Shown here piece after piece: positions 10,242-18,258 of a stretch of DNA of 21,255 nt. Within the stretch, counting starts at the first letter, position 1. The number at the start of each line of letters is the position of its first letter. The translations under genes were made by a program, and so were the position numbers. The notes beneath the pieces are model-generated. The model made no database searches and was not told the origin of the DNA. It saw nothing but the letters and a program-made list of their open reading frames with translations. The DNA comes from Paramacrobiotus richtersi (taxonomy: Eukaryota; Tardigrada; Eutardigrada; Parachela; Macrobiotidae): positions 1-21,255 of the forward strand of contig JAQGAU010001127.1 in assembly GCA_034698045.1 (NCBI GenBank), written 5' to 3'.

Positions 10242-10282
10242 CGAAATCTTGCTACTTGGCAGTGCCGAGTAGCAAGATTTCG
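10242..10282. repeat. Inverted repeat, 15-base arms
   Basis: CGAAATCTTGCTACT at 10242-10256 is perfectly complementary to AGTAGCAAGATTTCG at 10268-10282, with an 11-base loop that can itself pair GGCA with TGCC. The left arm is the ordinary conserved flank sequence. The right arm lies in sequence absent from the flanks of A and D. Confidence 0.85.
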
Positions 10283-10305
10283 GCTAAATAGTAAATATGA
10301 GTAGC

Positions 10306-10330
10306 AAGACATGCCAAATTGGCATGTCTT
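10306..10330. repeat. Inverted repeat, 12-base arms
   Basis: AAGACATGCCAA (10306-10317) and TTGGCATGTCTT (10319-10330) are perfect reverse complements around a single A. Here the right arm is the conserved flank sequence and the left arm is the extra copy. Confidence 0.85.
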
Positions 10331-10361
10331 TCTGGAGATAACTATGTGCTCGCCTAATTAC

Positions 10362-10934
10362 GGCATGTTAGGGCAATAAGCAAGCATCTTTCATCGTTTC
10401 CGTGGTGCGCGTCGAACACTGAATACACATCCTTCCAAAAAAGTTTCCTACTCTTTATCTCTGTGTGCAACAATATAAAGTAAAGTTTGTGACAGTTGAG
10501 TCTGATGAAGAACGGTAGAAAAATGAAACCACCGATTTCCGAAAACTACTGTCGCTTGCAGCCCGTTCTTGTTGGAGCTCGAAAAATCCCACCACCAGGA
10601 CAACGAAGAAAAAATGTTATGGGTTGATTATGATGACAGCACTTATATTCTCTTTGTTGGGTATATTCGGGATCCCAGAATCGTGCTCATTTGAGGAAGC
10701 GAACCGTTTTCCCACTACCTAGTTGTTGTACCATAGAAGTCTATGGGAGTCGGAAACTGTTGACCACTGGGCTGTGCGATTCCAGCGCAAAAGTTTTACA
10801 TTCTCATAAAAATGATAGGTGTTTTGACGATCTTTTGAATTATGCTTGACCAAGTGAAAAGTATACAATAGTGACCTGCCAGAACATACGAAGATAAATG
10901 CTACCTCCTCTTCTTCTTCCCTGACTCTTCGCTA
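10362..10934. other. Intergenic stretch upstream of C / downstream of D
   Basis: I see no gene. The sequence does not match the flanks of other copies. A short pyrimidine-rich run (CTCCTCTTCTTCTTCC) lies near 10905-10920. No AATAAA is found on the minus strand that would mark the 3' end of gene D. Confidence 0.3.
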
Positions 10935-11365
10935 ACCACACAAGTTAACGGGCCAAAATGGGATGACAGGAAACAGGAAATGATATGTGAGAAATACGAA
11001 ATGCATAATATGAAACCACGCCACCCATTGAAGCACCACATGGGCAATCCGCGCATGACATGAAGAGAATGGGAACGAAGCGGGAGATATCATTAATGCA
11101 TGCATCGTGACGAAAAACGGTACCAAGAAGAAACGTTCTACAAGGGATCCGAAAAGCAAACGCAATAAAATGGGGTTTTAAGACATTCAAAAGCGATCAG
11201 TGAAACGTTAGATTAACTGATCCCTATAAGTTTCTTCTTCTCTGTGTGTTGCTGCGATGTTCATAGACTTATGGTAATCCAGTTCCTCCAGGCCGGACCT
11301 AGTCCAGTCCGCTGATTAGCAGCCAAATATGGCGCCAAAAAGATGTGCAGTACGAGCTTATCAAC
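10935..11365 (-). repeat. Conserved 3' flank of gene D
   Basis: This is related to 14430-14925 (gene E), 4050-4514 (B) and 8381-8649 (C). D and E share an ACGCCACCCATT segment near 11018-11029. All four share a CAATAAA-containing segment near 11162 and CCAAAAAGATGTG-like sequence next to the gene. It is probably 3' UTR and adjacent spacer. Open frames here are not conserved among copies. Confidence 0.6.
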
Positions 11366-12640
11366 TTAGGCTTTCATTCCAAGTGTTTGACGAAAAGCCA
11401 CACGCCATGCGTGAGACGTAAGTGGATAAATGATCGGATTAAGCAGAGGATTAAAGTAATACAGGACACTGCTCCCGACAAGGTATGGTAGGGTTCCATC
11501 ATCAAGGCTGACAGAATAGACAATGGACAAGCTGATGAACGGCACCCAACAGACGATCACACCAACCACTAAGCATGAGATGATCTTAAAATGGAACACC
11601 TTGCTAGGATTCTGCGTACGATGACGGTTTTGTTTTGATGGAGAATCGAGCTGTGATGTGACCTTATGCGAAACCAGTGGGTCGACGAAAGACCGAACCG
11701 GCTCTGAGGTCTTTCCCGCTGCAGCTGTATCTGCACCTAAAGAAAAGAAAATGTCATCATCGCTGTTGTACTCTTATACAGATAGTTCGACATTTTTATG
11801 ATCCTTAAAAAAACAGCTTTATTTAAAGAGGTTTAATTTTCCCTTTTTTCCAGCGTCCCTAAAGCTATCTTAGCTTATCGTATTACCGTTGGATCCCGAG
11901 AGTCCTGATGGTAATACGGTTGGTTTTTGGCTAGGTGTAACGCGTGACTTTAATTTCCTTCTGAGATAGCCATTTTGGTGCTGCCGGAACTTCCAACAGA
12001 TCACCGGATAGATCACAATGATTAGGGCAATGGGAGCACTGTAGCCGATATAGCTGCACCACAATGTCCAACCCGGCTGGGCCGTGCTGTTAAGCGAGCA
12101 ATCAAGACCAGTGTCTTCCCGATAATACAGGACATCTGGAATCAGGGCTGGCAGTATCCAAGCATGAGCGTACAACCACAGAGCTATGCAACTTAGCACC
12201 GCCAGTTTTTTGCTGTGATATTGTTTGTAAGTAAGCGGTGATGTGATTGCCCATAGCCGGTTAATGCTGATAAGAAGATGCACGTGGAAAAGGAACATAC
12301 CACTAACCCAGTCCAAATAGATGTGTACTGTACATGCGGTTTTTCCAAGCCGCCAGCCGTTGTTGTAGTACAGCCCCAGTTTGGCCCATCCAATTCCAGA
12401 AGCTTGTATGAAATCTCCAAATGACAGATTAAGGATGTAAAGGTTAAAAGGGGTGTGAAGGTTAGGGGACTTAAAATATGACATTATCAGGATGGTGTTA
12501 GCGATTACTGTTGCGATACAGGACAGGAGAATTAAGACTCCGACAGGTTTTGCGTAGGGATAATATCCTCCTTCTTCAGGTTGGGTTTCTGTAGCGTTAC
12601 TTATCTCATGCTCAGTAAGATTCGATGATATGTTTGCCAT
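11366..12640 (-). CDS. Class A GPCR, array copy D (two exons)
   Basis: Exon 1 is 11887-12640 and exon 2 is 11366-11736. The 150-base intron has a GTAAT donor and a TTTTCTTTAG acceptor in phase 1, and 374 residues are predicted. The ATG at 12640 has A at -3 and G at +4. The key set is complete: Asp2.50 D76, Cys3.25 C103, Asp3.32 D110, Asn-Arg-Leu 127-129, Trp4.50 W155, ECL2 Cys C181, Pro5.50 P203, Tyr5.58 Y211, CWVP with W315, Tyr7.43 and NPIIY 351-355. Glycosylation sites include N7, N15 and the NST in ECL2. Exon 2 is open from the acceptor to the TAA with no in-frame ATG, so only splicing connects it to a start. D is the best-preserved member and a good reference for the family. The ligand is unknown. 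Confidence 0.93.
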
Positions 12641-13217
12641 GTTGAAGGCAATGTTTCTGGCTGGAGCGAATAATGTACCACGTCGGACTGCAGTTGACGG
12701 ATGTCACATTAGTGCGGATTCGGACTGAACCTGGACACTGGATGCAAGGTGCTATTCTCACAAATTGTTTCGGCCGCGTAAAACATCAATACAGTCGCCG
12801 ATAAAGCCAAAAGTAGAACGTAATCTGGACTGCATGAACGGAAGTACATATGGTAAAGGTCAAGGGTATAATTAATAGTGTTATCCTATCTCCCTTAGCG
12901 GAAGTCAGGAAATGTCAACGTGTTAGCTAAATTCTGCTAATTAGCATGTCTTTCAGGAGACAATTACCTGCCTGCCCACAAAACCAGGAGTCAGCACATT
13001 TCACGCATCCTCACCAGGAAACACCAATTATAAACAGCATCGACCAGCGTAGGACTCTGGAAGTTGTCTTAAAGGTAGGTTAAAGAAACACGCCCTTCAT
13101 GTAGAAATCTACAACAAAGCTAATCGTTGCCGGTTTACAACATTTACTGATGACTGATTTGTTGTTGTCGCTAGTGGTAGACGTATCGTTTGCCACTGCC
13201 TCTACTCCTTGCCCAAT
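12641..13217 (-). promoter_or_regulatory. Conserved upstream block of gene D
   Basis: The proximal part (12641-12965) matches the flanks of B and C, including TTCTGGCTGGAGCGAATAAT next to the gene, CTGCATGAACGGAAGTACAT with a CATATG E-box near 12848-12853, and GCATGTCTTTCAGGAGA near 12943-12959. The distal part (about 13020-13217) matches the flank of A, with a shared CATCGACCAG segment and CAACAAAGCT followed by GTTGCCGG or TTTGCCGG. This is probable promoter and 5' UTR. The homology resumes after the retroelement insertion at 13849-13940. Confidence 0.5.
13208..13217. repeat. Target-site duplication, left copy
   Basis: CTTGCCCAAT here is repeated exactly at 13849-13858, flanking the inserted segment. 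The matching flank of gene A has a single GTGCCCAATTAG at the same place. Confidence 0.75.
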
Positions 13218-13278
13218 TTTTTTTCTTTCTCATTCTTCTTCAATAATTGCTGCAACGGTTTGACAACATTGTTAGTTG

Positions 13279-13300
13279 GTCGTGGCACTGTTGCCACGAC
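13279..13300. repeat. Small hairpin, 9-base arms
   Basis: GTCGTGGCA and TGCCACGAC are perfect reverse complements around CTGT. The repeat lies in the 3' region of the retroelement insertion, between its open frame and its A-rich end, and could be a 3' UTR stem used by the element. Confidence 0.6.
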
Positions 13301-13309
13301 AAAAAAAAA

Positions 13310-13534
13310 TCACAACAAATAAATTTCATCTAAACGTTCCCCTCCGTCGACTGTACCGACGACAGATGCCGCATTGCCGCGTTGAATCTCCAGAGAGAGC
13401 CGTTGTCTTAGGTACTCGTGAGATCGCCGTTCGCCTGTGTTCTCCTTGAGCCGGTTTGCTATTTCTTTAATCAGGGAAATAGCCGATGGTCCCCACGCAC
13501 CGAAGGTCTCAAAACCGAGCGGTTCGAAACAAGT
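13310..13534 (-). pseudogene. Retroelement polyprotein C-terminal fragment
   Basis: The open frame runs to a stop at 13310. The part resembling a retroelement tail is about residues FEPLGFETFGAWGP through EIQRGNA to a GTV segment (13529-13349). No reverse-transcriptase core precedes it. Upstream of 13534 the frame reads through tandem repeat DNA, so no genuine start exists. I rely on memory of the FGxWGP and QRGNA signature. It could belong to the same element family as the plus-strand fragment at 6144-6596, but the two do not overlap in the protein, so that is not testable here. Confidence 0.5.
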
Positions 13535-13549
13535 AACGCCCCTCCAGGT

Positions 13550-13584
13550 AGGAGCGCGCGCCGACAGAAGGGACTTTCTAAAAC
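13550..13584 (+). repeat. 35-base direct repeat, copy 1
   Basis: The segment beginning AGGAGCGCGCGCCGACAG and ending TTTCTAAAAC is identical to 13777-13811. The two copies bracket the 64-base tandem repeat inside the retroelement insertion. Confidence 0.85.
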
Positions 13585-13755
13585 GTCCCGAGGACAAAAC
13601 GTCCCGCGACATCCGGTCCCGTGGACAAAACGTTCTGGGGACATATAGTCCTAAGGGAAAATACGTCCCGCGACTTCCGGTCCTGTAGACAAAATGTCCA
13701 GAGGACGAACAGAACTATGAAGAAAAACGTCCCGCGACTTCCAGATTGGTAGCCA
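13582..13755 (+). repeat. 64-base tandem repeat, about 2.5 copies
   Basis: The core ACGTCCCGCGAC occurs at 13599-13610, 13663-13674 and 13727-13738, exactly 64 bases apart. Sequence between cores aligns at the same offset (a GACAAAA(C/T)GT segment and a GGAC segment). An imperfect shorter unit precedes the first. The GC-rich composition is unlike the surrounding spacer. Confidence 0.8.
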
Positions 13756-13776
13756 GGGACGTTATGTCGGGGAGCC

Positions 13777-13811
13777 AGGAGCGCGCGCCGACAGAAGGGA
13801 CTTTCTAAAAC
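13777..13811 (+). repeat. 35-base direct repeat, copy 2
   Basis: This is identical to 13550-13584. The 15-mer TTATGTCGGGGAGCC flanks this copy on both sides (13762-13776 and 13812-13826), showing further local duplication. Confidence 0.85.
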
Positions 13812-13848
13812 TTATGTCGGGGAGCCGGTAGGAGTACGACCGGCGTTT

Positions 13849-13858
13849 CTTGCCCAAT
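13849..13858. repeat. Target-site duplication, right copy
   Basis: CTTGCCCAAT repeats 13208-13217. Beyond it the flank again resembles that of gene A (GGTAGACTCGCTGAATACCA against GGTAGATTCGCTAAATACCA). Confidence 0.75.
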
Positions 13859-13940
13859 AATATGCAGTGGGTAGACTCGCTGAATACCAAGACGTATATA
13901 AATCTGCTTACCCGTTGGTTTGTTTCTAAATTTGGTCAGT

Positions 13941-14429
13941 TTTATGTTCGACAGCAGTCGATGCGGAGAAATTAGCATATATTATTTGAACTGATTTATA
14001 GCAAAAACATGTGGTCGGGACAGCATACCAGCACAACCGAAAACGCTTGGATTCTCGCACACAAAGACTACGAATGTCAAGTTAAAGATATAGAAATTTT
14101 TATTTAATGTTATTTATTATTTATACTGCTACAACAATAAAATGGCCCGTTAGTCGCCACGTTCAAAATTATTTAACTGATCGGTACAGGTGGTATATTT
14201 GCGCTAACATGACGCCTTTACGTGGTTTACATTGCAGGTGGCCGAAACGATTTTCGTGTAATTTAGGTATGCGCAGATATGGCGTCCTCTGATGCAGTGG
14301 AACGAATGACCTCACACTTTGTGAAGATCCCTTTTCTGCTTTTTTTGTTACTATCCCCGTACAAATGGGCTCGGGAATATGGTATTTATCGTTGTAAGAA
14401 AGTTACAAACACATTACGCATGCAACGCG
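13941..14429. other. Intergenic stretch D-E
   Basis: No gene is supported. It holds the junction between the distal 5' flank of D and the 3' flank of E, which starts to resemble that of B from about 14398. Two AATAAA hexamers on the minus strand (14099-14104 and 14113-14118) could end the gene E transcript. Small open frames here match no family I know. Confidence 0.35.
14099..14118 (-). terminator. Candidate poly(A) signals of receptor gene E
   Basis: AATAAA occurs twice within 20 bases on the minus strand, about 810 bases past the stop of copy E. The distance is long, so this is tentative. Confidence 0.25.
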
Positions 14430-14928
14430 CTAGACCACATGAAGCTGATGCAGGAGATCCACATAGAGACAAAATGGAACCATATGTAACAGGAGACGAA
14501 TTACGAAATGTACGATATGAAACATGAAATGACGCCACCCATTTGAGGGCCATTTGGGCGACCCGCGTATAATACGAAAAGAAATAATATAAGAATAATG
14601 GCAAGAAAGAGCGAAACGTGGCATATCAAATGTATACAATACGAACGGTCGTTCTAGACTGCATCCGAAAAAGCAGACATGTACACAATAAAGTTTTCGG
14701 TGTTTGGGACTTGACACATTCTGGAACACTCAGTGGATCGTTGGTTCACGTAACTAATACCCATAACTTTCTTTGGCTCGCTGTGTTGAGTCAGTGTTGA
14801 GCGACCTATGGCCATCCGTTCCTCCAGGAACCTAATCCAGTCCGCTGATTGACAGCCCAACATGGTTTCAAAAAGATATGTAGCGAGTGTAGAGATGTGT
14901 ATGTACAGATGTGCACGAGCCGATCAAC
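14430..14928 (-). repeat. Conserved 3' flank of gene E
   Basis: This matches the 3' flank of D (ACGCCACCCATT near 14531-14542, a GCGACCCGCG-like segment), and those of B and C (CACAATAAAGTTTTCGG near 14684-14700, AACACTCAGTGGATCGTTGG near 14726-14745). It is likely 3' UTR and spacer duplicated with the receptor gene. Confidence 0.6.
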
Positions 14929-16261
14929 CTAGGTTTTCAGTCCAAGTGTTTTTCGAAAAGCCACGCGCCACTCATTAGAAGTTAGTGGATAAATGATCGG
15001 ATTAAGCAAAGGATTGAAGTAGTAAAGTACACTGCTCACTGCAAGGTATGGTAAAGTTCCGTATTCAGGGGCGACAGTATATACAATGAACAAGCTGCAG
15101 AGCGGCACCCAACAGACGATCACGCCGAGTACTAAGCACGAGATGATCTTGAAATGGAACACCTTGCTGGGGTTTTGCGGACGATGATGGCTTGCTTTCA
15201 ACGGTGTATCGTTCTGTGATTTGACCGTATGCATAACTTGTGGGTCAACGAAAGACCGCGGCGGCTCTGAGGTCTTTCCCGATACAGCTGTATCTCCACC
15301 TAAAGAAAACATATTACCGCTGCTGTATTAATATTGGCTTATGCATTTAGCAAACACGCTACCCGGATAGTTGGTAAGCCTAAAGTTCAAATCTTCATCA
15401 GCAATTTTTTATCATAATTTTTTAAAATAAAGCAGGTATTAAAATATTTGATCAACTATTTTTTCAATATTCCTGAAACAATCATTGCTTAATTATCGCA
15501 TTACCGTGGGATCGCGAGATCCCTGATGGTAGTCCTGAAGGTTTTCCGCCAGGTACAACCCGTGGCTGAAATTTCCTCCTGAGGTAACCGTTTCGGTGTT
15601 GCCAGAACTTCCAACAAATCACCGGATAGATCACAATGATCAAGACAATGGGAACATCGTAGCCGATATAGCTGCACCACAAGGACCAACCCGGCTGGGC
15701 CATGCTGTTAAACGCACAATCTGCAGTAGTGTCTTCCCGATAGTACAGGGCATCAGGAATCACTCCCGGTAGTACCCACGCTTGAGCGTACAACCACAAC
15801 GCCATGCAGCTTATCACCGCTAGTTTCTTGCTGTGATATTGTTTGTACGTAAGCGGTGATGTCACTGCCCATAGACGATTGATGCTGATGAGAAGGTGCA
15901 TGTGGAACAAGAACAAACTGGAGCTATAGTACACATAAATGTACACAGTGCATGCTGTTTTTCCCATGTGCCAGCCATTGCTATAGAACAGCTCCATGTT
16001 AGCCCAGCCACTGCCCGCAGCGTGGATCAAATCGCCAATCGATAGGTTCAGGATATACACGTTAAACCGGGTGTGGAGATTTGGGGATTTGAAATAGGAC
16101 AGTATGAGGATGGCGTTGGCGATTACCGTTGCGATGCAGAACAAAAGGATTATGATGCCGACTGGTTGTGCGTTTGGATAATACCCAGGCTGTGGCGCTT
16201 CGTCTTCCGTTACGTTTAGAATAAGGCTGATGTTAGTCACTGTCGTCGATTGATTAGCCAT
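14929..16261 (-). CDS. Class A GPCR, array copy E (two exons)
   Basis: Exon 1 is 15505-16261 and exon 2 is 14929-15299. The 205-base intron has a GTAAT donor and a TTTTCTTTAG acceptor in phase 1, and 375 residues are predicted. The ATG at 16261 follows AAA and precedes G. N-glycosylation sites are N3, N10 and N16. The ECL2 site of C and D is lost (NSM). Present are Asp2.50 D77, Cys3.25 C104 with an ECL2 Cys, Asn-Arg-Leu 128-130, Trp4.50 W156, Pro5.50, Tyr5.58, CWVP, Tyr7.43 and NPIIY. Position 3.32, the amine counter-ion, is Tyr111 rather than Asp, and Trp3.33 is Tyr, so its ligand probably differs from that of its sisters. The upstream flank is not related to those of A-D. It is diverged from the B/C/D group but shares exon structure and the 3' flank. 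Confidence 0.91.
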
Positions 16262-17532
16262 TTTTGCGACTGGATTAGTGGAATAAAGAGTGCTGAAACA
16301 TAGGCGAATTAATGAAACGGCGTATGCAATACCACGATACGAAAAGCTTAAATAATATTTGACAGCTTGAGCTGCTAAAGAATGTTAGTTAGCAAATCTG
16401 TCAACGATTTGATACAACTGAGACGATTTCAAATCAAAATCATAACATAACAGCGCATCGTGTTTGCAGACCATATTCGATACTGCTCCACGATCAGGTC
16501 CATATAAAACTGCATTGATATACACATTTGTTGATATCAAGGATTTTTGGAATTAAATGGACTGCGCTGCTTCTGCGTTGGATCATAGAATAATATTTGG
16601 AGTTTGTCAACTACGCATCTCACTGATCTACCGTTTCCTAGTAGCGTCAGCACAGCTAACGAACAACAAACTACGTAACCTCGGACTGTCGGTTCTCATT
16701 ATGCAAAAACTTTTCGAATTTTTGGTTTGCCTGTCATCATCGACAACCTTGACAAACCTAATTTGGTTTGATAGCACATAAAACTTCCGGCTACCACGAC
16801 AATCAGCCTGCACATATCTAGAAAGTAGGCATGACAGTATATACGTAATTTTGCTTCCAGTGGTGCATTTTGAATAAGAACGAACTAGAAATTGCGGAAT
16901 CAGTGGCCTACGTTAGCATGATCATGCGATAATAGCATTAACATTCAAAATGTAACTTCGCTCATTCCGTTGACCTTAAAATATTAGCTTTAATAATGGA
17001 AGTTCCGTACTGGATAAAACCGTGACACACGAGAAATTTCTTCCTATACAATGCTGAATTGCCGCTCTTGATGAAGAACTATGGGTCTACTACTAAGCTG
17101 TAATCGGAATACATCCTATAGTTGACGCTTTTGAAACTATCTATCTTCTATAAGGATAATGACTAGCTTTGGCCATCAATAACTTTGTATCAGCAGCACC
17201 GTTGCACATTATTTTTGAAAGCTGATTTAGGATGCTCACAAAAAACTCTATTGATGCTGTGTGGGTGGTTGGTAAACTTTAATTTCGCATCAAGATCTAC
17301 TGGGTGGGTTGTAAAGTTTTTCCATACTCGTACATGCATGTAAAGGAGATTTCCTGGCCAATTCCATTCAGGTTTGTATTTACGTAATGAATTTTTTTCA
17401 TACAGTCTCTACAGTATTTCAATCGCAAACTGCACCTTGCGCATGCTGATGAATATAATATTTACCTGAGAACTAGCGCAGCACTTAAATAATGCGACAA
17501 GATACAAATAAACTATCATTACCTGCAGAATT
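16262..17532. other. Upstream region of gene E, no recognised gene
   Basis: None of the conserved upstream words of A-D (CTGAACTGCAT, CTCCCGCTGCG, GGCATGTCTTTCAGGAG) is found, so gene E has a different 5' flank. A plus-strand open frame at 16557-16781 has an ATG but no recognisable domain and is not called. Confidence 0.3.
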
Positions 17533-17590
17533 GGATGGATGACTGGATCCGTCGGTCCGTCTGTCCGTCAACTTCCGAGTCCGTCCGAAC
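17533..17590 (+). repeat. Degenerate GTCCGTC short repeat
   Basis: The stretch runs GGATGGATGACTGGATCCG and then gives several GTCCGT(C) words (TCCGTCGGTCCGTCTGTCCG and GAGTCCGTCCG). This is a degraded simple repeat with no further function seen. Confidence 0.55.
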
Positions 17591-17888
17591 TGCAACCGCA
17601 GATAAAAACAATGGTCTCACTGTAGAGAAGTATAAGCATACAGTAAGTGGAGTAAAATGGGGATGATGATCTGCGTCTCTATGATACTACTGTTGTTGTT
17701 ACAGTTGTCTGGAATATTCAAACAAATACCTTGACACTGAACCGTCAAAAGCAATCAAGATAGGGACATATTAATTGGTAACTTTCTATGACATGTTGCT
17801 CGGCGAGGATCTCGTAAACAATCGTCAGTTGTGTGTGTTCTATTAAACCGTTAATAATTAACTTAACAATGACATATCCTGGCTCTAC

Positions 17889-18182
17889 CTAATACATACG
17901 TTGGTGATCCAGCCTCAAGAGAACTGTAAGCGTAAGCATCAACACTAATGCTGCACAATGGCGAATTAAGATAATAATAACAGTTTTATTGATTGTCATG
18001 TGACGTTCCAATGGATCCATTCTATAGCTACATCCAAGTGCCCATTGTTGAATTTTGCGCAAAAAGGATTGACATTCCTTTTTCTTGAGCCGGGAACAAT
18101 AGGAATTTCTGCATGTGCCTGCGCTGCCAAACAACTGGAAAAGGCACGTTTTCGGAGATGACATCAATAATTGTATGTTCAT
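17889..18182 (-). CDS. Cys-rich open frame, doubtful
   Basis: An ATG-initiated frame of 97 codons. Residues 13-51 hold five Cys (spacings 10, 4, 7 and 13 residues), a basic RLKKKE stretch and an IQQWAL segment, followed by a hydrophobic stretch (VIIILI and LVLMLTLTVLL). There is no signal peptide. A TTTTCCAG acceptor-like site lies inside it, and AATAAA on the same strand (17990-17985) falls within the frame, which argues against the frame being used to its end. I recognise no family. It may be an exon piece or chance. Confidence 0.15.
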   Translation of the reverse strand: MNIQLLMSSPKTCLFQLFGSAGTCRNSYCSRLKKKECQSFLRKIQQWALGCSYRMDPLERHMTINKTVIIILIRHCAALVLMLTLTVLLRLDHQRMY

Positions 18183-18208
18183 GTGATGTTTTAAGCTTCC
18201 TGCGTCCT

Positions 18209-18238
18209 TAGATCTGAATTCCTAAGAATTCAGATCTA
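18209..18238. repeat. Perfect inverted repeat, 13-base arms
   Basis: TAGATCTGAATTC and GAATTCAGATCTA are exact reverse complements separated by CTAA. The structure is immediately followed by a second perfect palindrome. Confidence 0.9.
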
Positions 18239-18258
18239 CGGAATTAGGCCTAATTCCG
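18239..18258. repeat. Perfect 20-base palindrome
   Basis: CGGAATTAGG is followed directly by its reverse complement CCTAATTCCG with no spacer. It abuts the preceding inverted repeat, so 50 consecutive bases are all in inverted-repeat structure. Confidence 0.9.

Larger units (their letters stand above)
9913..10361 (-). promoter_or_regulatory. Conserved upstream block of gene C
   Basis: This is the 5' flank shared with B and D, and distally with A up to TGTGCTCGCCTAATTA near 10346-10361. It includes TCTGAACTGCATGA and CGGAAGTACA near 10131-10155, and TATCTCCCGCTGCGTGAGTT at 10201-10220. The E-box CATATG of A, B and D is CAGATG here. The block probably carries promoter and 5' UTR. It is interrupted at 10258-10318 by extra inverted sequence that A and D do not have. 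Confidence 0.5.
13218..13848 (-). mobile_element. 5'-truncated retroelement-like insertion
   Basis: The 631-base segment is bounded by 10-base direct repeats and absent from the paralogous site upstream of gene A, so it is an insertion. Read on the minus strand its 3' end is A-rich (A run at 13224-13217, then the duplication), the pattern left by target-primed reverse transcription. On that strand it holds the end of an open frame (13534-13349) with FETFGAWGP, an IANRL segment and EIQRGNA. As I recall, this resembles the conserved C-terminal tail that follows the reverse transcriptase in some invertebrate retroelements. The 5' half is not coding but a tandem repeat. A short 5'-truncated or non-autonomous derivative is the simplest reading. 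It is unlikely to be active. Confidence 0.72.

Noticed and set aside
10501-10530. CTGATGA followed by GAAA, like a hammerhead ribozyme core
   Set aside because: The bases between cannot form stem II, and no flanking stems I or III are visible.
12193-12420. Open frames overlapping receptor exons in another frame (also 9480-9671 and 15501-15689)
   Set aside because: They lie fully inside exons with clear receptor homology in the correct frame. They recur only because the exons are similar to each other.
13279-13309. Hairpin followed by an A run, resembling an intrinsic terminator
   Set aside because: The context is eukaryotic, and on the plus strand the run is A, not T. It is better read as part of the retroelement 3' region.
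13418-13688. Two plus-strand frames across the retroelement insertion
   Set aside because: They run antisense to the retroelement tail and then through tandem repeats, so coding is not supported.
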